Source: DATIUV01 sp049322755 (GTDB lineage Bacteria > Pseudomonadota > Gammaproteobacteria > Burkholderiales > UBA6910). From it: 64,000 bases of DNA. The position numbers and the translations under genes are program-made. Below the pieces are notes generated by a model, which was given only the letters and a program-made list of their open reading frames with translations, did no database searches and was not told where the DNA came from. The stretch is from contig JBMOQX010000067.1 in the NCBI GenBank assembly GCA_049322755.1, forward strand, positions 124,001-188,000. Reading direction: 5' to 3'. Shown piece after piece: positions 36,783 through 47,803 of the stretch (the stretch's first letter is position 1; each line of letters begins with the position of its first letter).

Positions 36783-37677
36783 GCGCCTATATTACAGCGA
36801 CCGTTTCGTGCTTCCCCTGCCGCCCGGGCACCGTTTCCCGATGGAGAAATACGCGCGGCTGCGGGAGCGGGTGCAGGGCGCCTCCTGGATCAACGGCCAC
36901 GCGCTGGCCGAGCCCCCGGCCGCGGCCGACGACGAACTGGCCGTGGCCCACGCGCCCGGGTACGTCAGCCGGGTCGCGGGCGGCGGCCTCTGCGCGAACG
37001 AGATCCGCCGCATCGGATTCCCATGGTCGCCGGAAATGGTGGAGCGCTCGCGTCGCTCGGCCGGCGCCACCATCGCCGCTTGCCGCGCCGCGCTCGAGGA
37101 GGGTTGCGGCGTCAACCTGGCCGGCGGCACCCATCATGCCTTCCGCGATCGCGGCGAGGGCTACTGCGTGTTCAACGACGCTGCGGTGGCGGCGAAGCTG
37201 CTGCAGGCGGAAGGCGTGGTCGGGCCGGTGGCGGTGATCGACTGCGACGTGCACCAGGGCAACGGCACCGCGGCGATCGCCGCCGGCGACGACGCGCTGT
37301 TCACGTTTTCGATCCACGGCGCGAAGAATTTCCCGTTCCACAAGGAGGCCAGCGACCTCGACATCGAGCTGGCCGACGGCACCGGCGACCGGGAATACCT
37401 GGAGGCGCTGGAGCGGGGGCTGGCGGCGACGTTCGCGCGGGCGGCGCCGCAACTGGTGATCTATCTCGCCGGTGCGGATCCGTATCGGGACGACCGCCTG
37501 GGCCGCCTGGCGCTGACCAAGGCAGGACTGCTGGAGCGCGACCGGCTGGTGCTGGAGACGTGCCGCCGCCGCAACCTGCCGGTGGCGGTTGCCATGGCCG
37601 GCGGCTATGCCAGGGACATCGGCGACACCGTGGACATCCACTACGCCACGGTGCGGCTGGCGAGCGGGATGGCCTGA
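36781..37677 (+). CDS. Histone deacetylase-superfamily amidohydrolase
   Basis: 298 residues. Zinc-dependent deacetylase fold: GGTHHAF with the paired catalytic His, IDCDVHQGNGTA with the metal ligands Asp-x-His, and a final GGY (MAGGYA). Bacterial members deacetylate acetyl-polyamines, acetoin-like compounds or acyl-lysine; the true substrate cannot be told. The sequence begins at the YYSDRF strand, so the start at 36781 is well placed, and the start overlaps the divergent EamA gene. Confidence 0.87.
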   Translation: MRLYYSDRFVLPLPPGHRFPMEKYARLRERVQGASWINGHALAEPPAAADDELAVAHAPGYVSRVAGGGLCANEIRRIGFPWSPEMVERSRRSAGATIAACRAALEEGCGVNLAGGTHHAFRDRGEGYCVFNDAAVAAKLLQAEGVVGPVAVIDCDVHQGNGTAAIAAGDDALFTFSIHGAKNFPFHKEASDLDIELADGTGDREYLEALERGLAATFARAAPQLVIYLAGADPYRDDRLGRLALTKAGLLERDRLVLETCRRRNLPVAVAMAGGYARDIGDTVDIHYATVRLASGMA

Positions 37678-37691
37678 CCCCGGCGGGTCAG
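37674..37691. terminator. Convergent stop-codon hairpin
   Basis: CTGACCC, a CGGC loop and GGGTCAG. The stem contains the stop codons of both converging genes (37675-37677 on plus, 37688-37690 on minus). There is no T run, so termination is only possible. Confidence 0.4.
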
Positions 37692-38899
37692 ATCACGCCG
37701 GATGCCCGCAGCGCGGCCAGCTCCGCCGCGCCAAGGCCCAGCAGTTCGCCGAGCACCTCGTCGGTGTGCTGGCCGAGCATCGGCGGTGAGCCCCCGTAGC
37801 GGATCGGCGTCGCCGAGAATCTGATCGGATTGGCCACCGTGGGCACGCTGCCCGTCTCGGGGTCGGCGAGTTCGACCCGCAGGCCGCGGTGCTGCACCTG
37901 CGGCTCGCCGAACACCTGGTCGAGCCGGTTCACCGGTCCGCACGGAACGCCGGCGGGCTCCAGCAGTGCCATCCAATCGCCCGTGGTGCGCGTCGCCAGC
38001 AGCGCCGCCACCTGCGGCACCAGGTCGGCGCGGTGCCGCACGCGGCCGGCGTTGGTGGCGAAGCGCGGGTCGGCGGCCAGCCCGGCGCGGCCGGCGAGCT
38101 CGCAGAAGCGCGCGAACTGGCGGTCGTTGCCCACCGCCAGGACGATGTTGCCGTCGGACGTGGCGAACGCCTGGTACGGAACGATGTTGGGGTGCGCATT
38201 GCCGAGGCGCCCCGGCACCACGCCGCCCGTCAGATAGTTGGACGCCTGGTTGGCCAGCATCGCCACCTGGCAGTCCAGCAGGGCGAGGTCGATGTGCTGG
38301 CCCTCGCCGGTGCGGTCGCGGTGCGCCAGCGCGGCCAGGACCGCCACGCCGGCGTACATGCCGGTGAAGAGATCGGCGATGGCGACACCGACTTTCAGCG
38401 GTTCCCCGTCGGGGGTGCCGGTGATGCTCATCAGCCCGCCCATCGCCTGGATCATGAAATCGTAGCCGGCCCGGTCCTTGAGCGGGCCGTCCTGGCCGAA
38501 GCCGGTGATCGAGCAGTACACCAGCCGCGGGTTCGCCGCCCGCAGCGTGGCGTAATCCAGCCCGTAGCGGGCCAGTCCGCCCACCTTGAAGTTCTCCAGC
38601 ACCACGTCGCACGAGCGCGCCAGCTCCCGCGCGAGGCGCGCGCCTTCCGGTTGTGCGATGTCGAGGGTGACCGAGCGCTTGCCGCGGTTGGCGGAGAGGA
38701 AATAGGCGGCGCGGCCGGTGTCATTGCCGGCCGCGTCCTTCAGAAACGGAGGTCCCCAGCCGCGGGTGTCGTCGCCGCTGCCGGGCTTCTCGATCTTGAT
38801 CACCTCGGCGCCCAGGTCCGCCAGCAGCTGGCTCGCCCACGGGCCGGCGAGCACGCGCGACAGGTCCAGGACGCGCAGGTGGGAGAGCGGGGCGGTCAC
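37688..38899 (-). CDS. CaiB/BaiF family (class III) CoA transferase
   Basis: 403 residues. Family motifs: LRVLDLSRVLAGPWASQLLA at the start, ADLGAEVIKIEKPGSGDDTR, LSANRGKRSVTLDI, and the catalytic Asp in GMYAGVAVLAAL-proximal AIADLFTGMY. It moves CoA between carboxylic acids. The glutaryl-CoA dehydrogenase gene is just upstream on the same strand, with only a hairpin repeat between. In many proteobacteria this pair activates glutarate or a related dicarboxylate; that is the likely role. Confidence 0.88.
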   Translation of the reverse strand: MTAPLSHLRVLDLSRVLAGPWASQLLADLGAEVIKIEKPGSGDDTRGWGPPFLKDAAGNDTGRAAYFLSANRGKRSVTLDIAQPEGARLARELARSCDVVLENFKVGGLARYGLDYATLRAANPRLVYCSITGFGQDGPLKDRAGYDFMIQAMGGLMSITGTPDGEPLKVGVAIADLFTGMYAGVAVLAALAHRDRTGEGQHIDLALLDCQVAMLANQASNYLTGGVVPGRLGNAHPNIVPYQAFATSDGNIVLAVGNDRQFARFCELAGRAGLAADPRFATNAGRVRHRADLVPQVAALLATRTTGDWMALLEPAGVPCGPVNRLDQVFGEPQVQHRGLRVELADPETGSVPTVANPIRFSATPIRYGGSPPMLGQHTDEVLGELLGLGAAELAALRASGVI

Positions 38900-38910
38900 G
38901 AATACCTACC

Positions 38911-39062
38911 CCAGAGACAAAGGCACAGAGAACCCCATTAACCGCCAAGGACGCGAAGGACGCGAAGGAAAAATCTCTTCATCGGGTCTCGGGGTTCCTT
39001 AGCGTCCTTGGCGTCCTTCGCGGTGAAACGCTGTTGCCGTTCTCTGTGCCTCTGTGGTGAAA
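38911..39062. repeat. Interspersed hairpin repeat, copy C
   Basis: The most complete copy: outer arms CAAAGGCACAGAGAA and TTCTCTGTGCCTCTGTGGTG, inner arms ACCGCCAAGGACGCGAAGG and CTTGGCGTCCTTCGCGGT. It lies between glutaryl-CoA dehydrogenase and the CoA transferase. Confidence 0.85.
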
Positions 39063-39067
39063 GGTGT

Positions 39068-40264
<1,197 letters not shown>

Positions 40265-40301
40265 GGCAGGCCTCGCTGTCGGATGGGGCCGGGACCGGCA
40301 G

Positions 40302-40682
40302 TCAGCCGGGGACCCGGCAGGGAAAGAGATGAACCGTGCCGGCGCGAATGCCCGCCAGCTCACCCAGCAGTTTACACCGCCCGCCGGCGCACAGCCGGTA
40401 GTCGGCCGCGTGGGGCGACACGGTCAGCGCCAGGCGGGGCAGCGCGCCGACGGCGGGGCGATAGCGCCAGGCGCCGTCGCGCAGCACCGCGCCGGGCGGC
40501 GGCTCCATGCCGGCGCCCGCGCCGCGCACCCGGGCCGCCAATGGCACCAGTCCGTCGCGCTCGACGCGGTAGTCCTCTTCCCAGAGGACTTTCTCCACCG
40601 AGTGGGTCCACGCCAGCGTGAACTCCGCCGCCGGCAGCGCGGCGCGCACCATCATGTCCACGGCGAGGCACAGGCCGATCAT
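40302..40682 (-). CDS. DUF1850 protein linked to TRAP system 2
   Basis: 126 residues. Typical DUF1850 features: a short hydrophobic start, FTLAWTHSVEKVLWEEDY, GAGAGMEPPPGAV and a C-terminal Cys-containing stretch (YRLCAGGRCKLLGEL). The start overlaps the permease stop (ATGA). DUF1850 genes almost always accompany TAXI-TRAP permeases; they are thought to be accessory exported proteins of unknown action. Confidence 0.85.
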   Translation of the reverse strand: MIGLCLAVDMMVRAALPAAEFTLAWTHSVEKVLWEEDYRVERDGLVPLAARVRGAGAGMEPPPGAVLRDGAWRYRPAVGALPRLALTVSPHAADYRLCAGGRCKLLGELAGIRAGTVHLFPCRVPG

Positions 40683-42790
40683 GCGACCTGCGGTCGCGCC
40701 TTGCGCAGCCGGAACCAGTGCTGGCCGATGACCAGCGCGGCGAGGGCGAAACCGATCTCGTCGGTGACGGGCAGCGCGACGATGAGCGTGAACGCGGCCG
40801 CCGCCGCCAGCACCCGCTCCCACGCCTTCATCGGCCGGAACAGGTAGCCGATCACCGCGGCGCCCCACAGCCCGACGGCGATGAGGGTCTTGAGCACGAT
40901 GTAGGCCACCGCGAGGGGGAAGCCGAACGACTCGGTCAGCGGGCCGCCCGGCTGCAGCATCAGGGCCGGCGTGTAGACCGCCATGTAGGGGATGACGAAG
41001 CCCGCGGTGGCCACCTTGATCGCCTCGAGCGAGATCCTCAGGCCGCTCTCCCGCGCGATGGGCGCCGCGGCGAAGCAGGCCAGCGCCACCGGCGGCGTCA
41101 GGTCGGCGAGGATGCCGAAATAGAACACGAACATGTGGCTGACGATGAGCGGCACGCCCAGCTCCAGCAGCGCGGGGCCGGCGATGGAGGCGGTGATGAT
41201 GTAGTTGGGGATCGTCGGGACGCCCATGCCCAGGACCAGGCAGGTGAGCATCGTCAGCACCAGCGACAGGAACAGGCTCTTCTCGCCCACCGACACGACG
41301 AACTGCCCGAACGTGTTGGCGGCGCCGGTCAGCGTCATGGTGCCGATGATGATGCCGACGATGGCGCAGGCGACGCCCACCGGCAGCGCGGTCTTGGCGC
41401 CGTCTGCCAGGCTGTCGCGGCAGACGGCGAGCGTTTCGCGTCCGCCCTTGACGAAGACGTTGACGACCAGCAGCGCCACGATGGCCGCCGCCAGCACGTT
41501 GACGCCGTAGCGGAAGAACGACGCCGCCACCAGGCCCAGCCCGATCCAGAAGATCACCCGAAGCGCCGTGGACGGGAACCCCAGCGCGATGGAGCCGCCC
41601 AGGATCAGCATCACCGTCAGGGCGAGGCCCATGGTGCCCGCGAACAGCGGTGTGTAGCCCGAGAACAGGAGGTACACCAGCAGGCCCAGCGGCAGCATCA
41701 GGAACCACTGCGCCTTGATGGCGGCCCACGGCGACGGCAGGTCGCCCTTGTCCATGCCCAGCAGGCTGCGCTTGCCGGCTTCCAGGTGCACCATCCAGAA
41801 CGCCGACAGGAAGTAGAGCAGCGCAGGAATCACCGCCGCCTTCACCACCTCGGCGTAGGGGACGTCCAGGGTCTCGGCCATGATGAAGGCCACGGCGCCC
41901 ATCACCGGCGGCATGATCTGGCCGCCCATGGACGAGGTGGCCTCGACCCCGCCTGCGAACGCGCTCCGGTAGCCGAAGCGCTTCATCAGCGGGATCGTGA
42001 ACTGCCCGGTAGTCACCACGTTGGCCACGCCGGAGCCGTTGATGGTGCCCATCAGCCCCGACGCCACCACCGACACCTTGGCGGCGCCGCCGCGCGCGTG
42101 GCCCACCAAGCCTAGCGCCACGTCGGTGAAGAGGCGGATCATTCCCGCCTTCTCGAGGAACGTGCCGAACAGGATGAAGAGAAAAATGTAGGTGGACGAG
42201 ACGTACGTGGGAATGCCGTAGATCCCTTCCGTCCCGTAGGCCATGTGCTCGATGACCTGGGAAAAGTCGTAGCCGCGGTGGTCCAGCGGCGCCGGCAGGT
42301 ACTGCCCCAGCAGGCAATACGCGAGGAAGGTGCCGGCGATGACGGGCAGCGCGGGGCCCATGAGGCGCAACGCAGCGATGAACAGCACCACCAGCGCCAC
42401 CACGCCCACCGCCAGGTCCGCGGTGGTCGGGTCGCCCGCCCGCAGCAGCAGCGGCTTGTACTCCACCCACTGGTAGATGGCGACGCCGAATCCCAGGAGC
42501 GCCAGGATCCAGCCGGCGACGCGCCAGGGCAGCGCCGAGCGCCGCGCGGCGCCCAGCAGCGGGAGCACCAGCAGCATCAGGAAGCCGACGTGCACCGCCC
42601 GCACGATCTGGCTCGGCAGGTCCAGCAGGTGGGCGGCGGTGGCGATCTGGAACGCCGAGAAGACGAACGCGATCCAGAACAGGAACCGGCCTTCGGCGGT
42701 CTTCGGAAAACTGTCGGCCAGCGGGTCGTGGAGGCCGAGGTCCGGGGCGGCGCCGGGAAGCTCGTGCGGTTCCTTCTCGTGAATCGTCAT
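40679..42790 (-). CDS. TRAP transporter fused permease, system 2
   Basis: 703 residues from the ATG at 42790 (MTIHEKEPHEL). Same fused DctQ/DctM plan as system 1: GSGVANVVTTGQFTIPLMKR, EATSSMGGQIMPPVMGAVAF, GMGVPTIPNYIITASIAGPA, YFGILADLTPPVALACFAAA. It lacks the DUF3394 tail of system 1 and instead has a separate DUF1850 gene. It works with the TAXI protein at 42909. Its position next to gcdH and the CoA transferase suggests uptake of a dicarboxylate such as glutarate (inference). Confidence 0.92.
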   Translation of the reverse strand: MTIHEKEPHELPGAAPDLGLHDPLADSFPKTAEGRFLFWIAFVFSAFQIATAAHLLDLPSQIVRAVHVGFLMLLVLPLLGAARRSALPWRVAGWILALLGFGVAIYQWVEYKPLLLRAGDPTTADLAVGVVALVVLFIAALRLMGPALPVIAGTFLAYCLLGQYLPAPLDHRGYDFSQVIEHMAYGTEGIYGIPTYVSSTYIFLFILFGTFLEKAGMIRLFTDVALGLVGHARGGAAKVSVVASGLMGTINGSGVANVVTTGQFTIPLMKRFGYRSAFAGGVEATSSMGGQIMPPVMGAVAFIMAETLDVPYAEVVKAAVIPALLYFLSAFWMVHLEAGKRSLLGMDKGDLPSPWAAIKAQWFLMLPLGLLVYLLFSGYTPLFAGTMGLALTVMLILGGSIALGFPSTALRVIFWIGLGLVAASFFRYGVNVLAAAIVALLVVNVFVKGGRETLAVCRDSLADGAKTALPVGVACAIVGIIIGTMTLTGAANTFGQFVVSVGEKSLFLSLVLTMLTCLVLGMGVPTIPNYIITASIAGPALLELGVPLIVSHMFVFYFGILADLTPPVALACFAAAPIARESGLRISLEAIKVATAGFVIPYMAVYTPALMLQPGGPLTESFGFPLAVAYIVLKTLIAVGLWGAAVIGYLFRPMKAWERVLAAAAAFTLIVALPVTDEIGFALAALVIGQHWFRLRKARPQVA

Positions 42791-42908
42791 GGCGGGTCCC
42801 CGGGGACGCGGCAGAGAACGCAACTGGCCGGGAAACCCGGTCTCCGGCCAGCTTGGGCGGCGGAGAGCGGCGCTGGGCGCCGCCCGCCCGTCATAGGTTA
42901 CCGCAGGG

Positions 42909-43859
42909 CTACTTGATCAGGCCCTTTTCCTTGAAATAGCGCTCCGCGCCCGGATGCAGCGGCAGGGGCATTCCTTTGGTGGCATTCTCCAGCTTGATGC
43001 CGCTGGCCGCCTTGTGGGCCGCCACCATGTCCGGCAGGTTCTCGAACAGCTGCTTGGTCATCTGGTAGACGGTTTCCTCCGGCACGTCCTTGTGCGTCAC
43101 CAGGAAGTTGACCACCGCCACCGTCGGCACGTCGGCATCCTGGCCGGTGTAGGTGCCGGCAGGGATGGTGGCGGCGACGAACGGCGCGCCCAGTTTGGTC
43201 ACGACATCGCCGGGCACCGCCACCATGGTGATCGGAAGCGACGTGGACAGGTCGCGGATCGAGGCCACGCCGAGCCCCGCCGACTGCAACGTCGCGTCCA
43301 GCTGGCGGTTCTTGATCGCCTCCACCGATTCGGCGAACGGCAGGTACTCGGTCTTGCGCAGGTCGGCGTAGCTCATCCCCGCGGCCTTGAAAATCGCCCG
43401 GGCATTCAGCTCGGTGCCCGACTTGGGCGCGCCCACCGACAGGCTTTTGCCCTTGAGATCGGCGAGGCTCTTGATCCCGCTGTCCTTGGAGGCGACGATC
43501 TGGATGTAGTTGGGATAGATGCCCGTGATCCCGCGCAGGTTGGAAAGCTTCTGCTTGAAGCCCGCTTCCTCGTCGCCTTCCCACGCCGACTTCACCGAAT
43601 CGCCGAGAACGAACGCGATTTCGCCGCGCTTGGACTGCAGCAGGTTCAGGTTCTCCACCGACGCCTTGGTGGACTGCACCTGGGTGCGCACGCCGGGAAT
43701 CTTCTCGGCGTAGATCTTGGACAGCGCGACCCCCAAGGGGTAGTAGACCCCGCTGGTGCCCCCGGTAAGGATGTTGATGAACTGCTCGGCGCTGGCCGGC
43801 AGGGCGATGCCAACGGTGACCATTGCGGCCGCCAGGGTATTGCGGATGACGCGATGCAT
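42909..43859 (-). CDS. TAXI-family TRAP solute-binding protein, system 2
   Basis: 316 residues, signal peptide ending PASA. TAXI core: FINILTGGTSGVYYPLGVAL, QVQSTKASVENLNLLQSKRG, SVGAPKSGTELNARAIFKAA. It is the first gene of the leftward unit TAXI-permease-DUF1850-gcdH-CoA transferase. Clearly distinct from the system 1 protein, so probably a different ligand. Confidence 0.92.
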   Translation of the reverse strand: MHRVIRNTLAAAMVTVGIALPASAEQFINILTGGTSGVYYPLGVALSKIYAEKIPGVRTQVQSTKASVENLNLLQSKRGEIAFVLGDSVKSAWEGDEEAGFKQKLSNLRGITGIYPNYIQIVASKDSGIKSLADLKGKSLSVGAPKSGTELNARAIFKAAGMSYADLRKTEYLPFAESVEAIKNRQLDATLQSAGLGVASIRDLSTSLPITMVAVPGDVVTKLGAPFVAATIPAGTYTGQDADVPTVAVVNFLVTHKDVPEETVYQMTKQLFENLPDMVAAHKAASGIKLENATKGMPLPLHPGAERYFKEKGLIK

Positions 43860-44374
43860 GGGACGCTCCTCGTGGTTTCGCGGTTATTGGAATCGCGGCG
43901 GATGAGCCGGCACTTTATGTAACACGCCGGTGGGCCAGTGACAACCCGGCCCGCGGCGGAACGACGTGGCCGCGACCGAAATCGCACGGCCCTGCACCCG
44001 CGCCCCCAGCCCGGACTCAAGGCTGGACGCGCGCCCGGCCGAGCGTTCCCGGTCATGACGCGCCGCACCATGCGCCTCGCGGGCGCCGGGTTACCGCACA
44101 GCGGCGAAGCGGGCGATTGCCGCCAGCAGCGCTCCGGTGGTCTTCACGAGCCGCTGCGGGAAGTCGCGGCACAGCGCGATGCCGCCCGGGGCCTCGTGCC
44201 GGAATACCCGCGCCGGCGAACGCTCGGCCCGCCGCGCGGTCGGTTGCAGAAGGCGAACGCGCAGGCGTCCGCCGGGCACGGCGGCCGATCGGATGTCCTC
44301 GGACGCGTTTCGGTCCATAATCACGGCCATTTTTGCTCCCGCCGGCGGCTGCCGGCGCTCCGTCCGGAATCGGC
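43860..44374. other. Divergent intergenic region, no gene called
   Basis: 515 bp between the TAXI gene (leftward) and the export system (rightward). A possible 79-residue leftward reading frame at 44091-44330 has no recognisable features and no clear ribosome site. CATAAT at 44316-44321 could be a -10 for the export operon. Nothing else was seen. Confidence 0.4.
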
Positions 44375-45574
44375 ATGCCCAGCCAGGAACTCGACAAGCT
44401 CCGCATCGATCGCGGCGCGCCGCGCCGACGTCGGCGCATACTGCCGTGGGTGTTCGCGGTGGCCGCGGTGCTGGCGGCGGCGGCGTTCTTCGCCACGTCG
44501 CGTTCGGCCACGACCGTGGAGACCGCCACCGTGGTGCAGGTCTATCCGTCCCAGAAATACACGCTGCTCAACGCCACCGGCTACGTGGTGCCCCAGCGCA
44601 AGGCGTCGGTCGCGTCCAAGGCCACCGGCCGCCTGGAGTGGCTGGGCGTGGCGGAGGGCACCGTGGTGAAGGCCGGCCAGGTGATCGCGCGGCTGGAGAA
44701 CAACGACGTGATGGCGATGCGGGACCAGGCCGCGGCCAACGTGCGGGTGGCCCGCTCCCAGCTGGTGCAGGCGGAGGCGGAGCTCGCCGACGCCGAGCGC
44801 GAGCTGCGCCGCGCCCGCGAGCTGGCGGCGCAGAAATTCATCTCCCAGGCCACCGTCGACCAGGCGCTGGCGCGCTACGAGAAGGCCGGCGCCGCGGTGG
44901 CGGGGGCACGGGCGTCCATCCGCGCGGCCGAGGCCAACCTGCGGGCCACCGAGATCGCCGTGGAGTACACGCTGATCCGGGCGCCGTTCGACGGCGTGGT
45001 GCTGCAGAAGTTCGCCAACATCGGCGACGTCGTCTCGCCGTTCAACCCGTCGCCAGAGTCCAAGGGCGCGGTGGTGTCGATGGCGGACATGGACACGCTG
45101 GAGGTCGAAGCCGACGTCTCCGAGTCCAACCTGTCCAAGGTGAAGGTGGATCAGCCGTGCGAGATCGCGCTGGACGCGCGCCCCGATACCCGGTTCGCCG
45201 GCGTGGTGCGGCGGATCGTGCCCACGGTGGACCGCTCCAAGGCCACCGTCCTGGTGAAGGTGGGCTTCGTCGACCGCGACGAGCGCGTGCTGCCGGACAT
45301 GAGCGCGCGGGTGGCGTTTCTTTCGCAGCCGATGGCGGCCGACGAGCGCGCTCCGCGCACCGCGGCGCCCGCCGACACGGTGGTGGAGCGGGACGGCCGC
45401 GCGGTGGCGTTTCGCATCGCCGACGGGCGCGCGGTGGCGGTGCCGGTGACCGCCGGCGAGCGCATCGGCGACATGGTGGAGATCCAGGGCGGACTCAGTC
45501 CCGGCGACACGCTGGTGAAGGCGCCGCCCCCCGACCTGCGCGACGGCAGCCGGGTGCAGGTGGCAGCAAAATAA
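44375..45574 (+). CDS. Periplasmic adaptor (HlyD/MacA-like) of a tripartite exporter
   Basis: 399 residues from the ATG at 44375. One N-terminal membrane helix (ILPWVFAVAAVLAAAAFFAT), then biotinyl-lipoyl halves (ATGRLEWLGVAEGTVVKAGQ and EYTLIRAPFDGVVLQKFAN) around a coiled-coil hairpin, then beta-barrel and membrane-proximal domains. It joins an inner-membrane ABC pump to an outer-membrane channel. The ATPase and two permease genes follow at once. No outer-membrane factor is encoded in the cluster. Confidence 0.88.
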   Translation: MPSQELDKLRIDRGAPRRRRRILPWVFAVAAVLAAAAFFATSRSATTVETATVVQVYPSQKYTLLNATGYVVPQRKASVASKATGRLEWLGVAEGTVVKAGQVIARLENNDVMAMRDQAAANVRVARSQLVQAEAELADAERELRRARELAAQKFISQATVDQALARYEKAGAAVAGARASIRAAEANLRATEIAVEYTLIRAPFDGVVLQKFANIGDVVSPFNPSPESKGAVVSMADMDTLEVEADVSESNLSKVKVDQPCEIALDARPDTRFAGVVRRIVPTVDRSKATVLVKVGFVDRDERVLPDMSARVAFLSQPMAADERAPRTAAPADTVVERDGRAVAFRIADGRAVAVPVTAGERIGDMVEIQGGLSPGDTLVKAPPPDLRDGSRVQVAAK

Positions 45575-45577
45575 CCG

Positions 45578-46270
<693 letters not shown>

Positions 46271-46315
46271 GGGGGAACGGGCAATGGGGAATGGGGAATG
46301 GGTGAACTACACTTT

Positions 46316-46378
46316 GCCCATCGCCCATCGCCCATCGCCCATCGCCCATCGCCCATCGCCCATCGCCCATCGCCCATG
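46316..46378. repeat. Heptanucleotide tandem repeat (GCCCATC)9
   Basis: Nine direct units of 7 bp fill 46316-46378; the last ends GCCCATG, which supplies the start codon of the permease gene. A related AATGGGG tract (46283-46302) precedes it. The repeat lies where the ribosome binding site should be. Confidence 0.9.
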
Positions 46379-47533
46379 TACCTGCTCCGCCTCGTCTTGC
46401 GCAACGCGCTGCGCCACCGGCTGCGCACCGGCCTCACGGTGCTGGGTATCGTCGTGGCGGTGCTGGCGTTCGGCCTGCTGCAGGCGGTGGTGGACGCCTG
46501 GTATGCCGGTGCCCGCGGCGCTTCCGAGACGCGCCTGGTGACGCGCAACGCGATCTCGCTGGTGTTTCCGCTGCCCATCAGCTACCAGGCCAAGATCCGC
46601 GGCGTCGAGGGCGTCACCGGCATCACCCACTCCAACTGGTTCGGCGGCGTGTACCAGGACGGCAAGAATTTCTTCCCCCAGTTCGCCGTCGACGCCGATA
46701 CCTATTTCCAGCTGTACCCGGAGTTCGTCGTCCCGCCGGAGCAGATGCGCGAGTTCCAGCGCGACCGTCGCGGCGCGATCGTGGGGCGCAAGACCGCCGA
46801 GGCGTTCGGGTTCAGGGTCGGCGACGTGGTGCCGATCAAGGGCACCATCTATCCCGGCGACTGGCAGTTCATCGTGCGCGGCATCTTCGACGGCGCCGAG
46901 GAGCGCACCGACGAGCGCCAGTTCTTCTTCCACTGGGAGTACCTGAACGAGTACGCCAAGCAGAAGCTGGCGCGACGCGGCGACACCGTGGGCGTGTACG
47001 TGGTGCGGGTCGCAACGCCGGACCTGGTGCCCAAGGTGGCGGAGGAGATCGACGCCATGTTCGCCAACTCGCTGGCCGAGACTCGCACCGAGACCGAGCG
47101 CGCGTTCGCGCTGGGCTTCGTCGCCATGACCGAGGCCATCGTGGTGCTGATCCGGGTGGTGTCCTTCGTCGTCATCGCCATCATCCTGGCGGTGATGGCC
47201 AACACCATGGCCATGACCGCACGCGAGCGGGTGCCCGAGTACGCGACGCTGAAGGCGCTGGGCTTCCGGCCGCCGTTCCTGGCGGGGCTGATCCTGGGCG
47301 AGTCGCTGGCCATCGCCGGCACCGGCGGGCTGATCGGCATCCTGCTCACCGGGCCGGTGGTGCAGCGGTTCACCCGCGCCACCGGCACGCTGTTCCCGTC
47401 GATCGACGTGTCTCCCGCCACGGTGGCGATGCAGATCGCGTGCATCGCCGGCGTCGGCCTGCTGGCCGCCGCGATCCCCGCCTGGCGCGCCGGGCGGGTA
47501 TCCATCGCCGAGGGCCTGCGGGCGATCGGGTGA
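46376..47533 (+). CDS. FtsX-like ABC permease, first
   Basis: 385 residues from the ATG at 46376, in the last unit of a heptamer repeat. MacB-type layout: one N-terminal helix (LTVLGIVVAVLAFGLLQAVV), a ~220-residue periplasmic domain, then three C-terminal helices with the FtsX motif MTARERVPEYATLKALGF. No standard Shine-Dalgarno site is visible because the repeat occupies that place. It forms the membrane part of the exporter with the gene at 47804. Substrate unknown. Confidence 0.9.
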   Translation: MYLLRLVLRNALRHRLRTGLTVLGIVVAVLAFGLLQAVVDAWYAGARGASETRLVTRNAISLVFPLPISYQAKIRGVEGVTGITHSNWFGGVYQDGKNFFPQFAVDADTYFQLYPEFVVPPEQMREFQRDRRGAIVGRKTAEAFGFRVGDVVPIKGTIYPGDWQFIVRGIFDGAEERTDERQFFFHWEYLNEYAKQKLARRGDTVGVYVVRVATPDLVPKVAEEIDAMFANSLAETRTETERAFALGFVAMTEAIVVLIRVVSFVVIAIILAVMANTMAMTARERVPEYATLKALGFRPPFLAGLILGESLAIAGTGGLIGILLTGPVVQRFTRATGTLFPSIDVSPATVAMQIACIAGVGLLAAAIPAWRAGRVSIAEGLRAIG

Positions 47534-47553
47534 CCGGCGGCATCATGAACGGC

Positions 47554-47790
47554 TTTCACCGCAGAGGCGCGGAGGCGCAGAGAACAGCAATGAAAACGCT
47601 CGAACCGCGAAGGGCGCAAAGGACGCAAAGGAAGGACGGTGGTCTTTCGAATGAGCGTTCGAGGAAGGGTGCTCGGGCACGGCGCGGCAGGAGATTCCGA
47701 TCGGCGCTCAAGGATAACGAATTCCTTCGCGTCCTTGGCGTCCTTTGCGGTTCAAAGGTTTCCCTCTGCGCCTCGGCGCCTCTGCGGTCG
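47554..47790. repeat. Interspersed hairpin repeat, copy D
   Basis: Outer arms CACCGCAGAGGCGCGGAGG and CGCCTCGGCGCCTCTGCGG, inner arms ACCGCGAAGGGCGCAAAGG and CTTGGCGTCCTTTGCGGT, with about 90 bp of unrelated loop. It separates the two permease genes of one operon. Confidence 0.8.
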
Positions 47791-47803
47791 ATGGAAACCT
47801 GAC

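Noticed and set aside
44091..44330. 79-residue minus-strand frame in the large intergenic gap
   Set aside because: No recognisable motif, weak start context and typical shadow composition; not called as a gene.
46316..46378. Tandem GCCCATC units as a CRISPR or iteron origin
   Set aside because: Units are 7 bp with no spacers; no replication gene nearby. Kept only as a tandem repeat.
47639..47803. N-terminal extension of the second permease
   Set aside because: The extra codons lie in the interspersed repeat copy D; the ATG at 47804 starts the first conserved helix.
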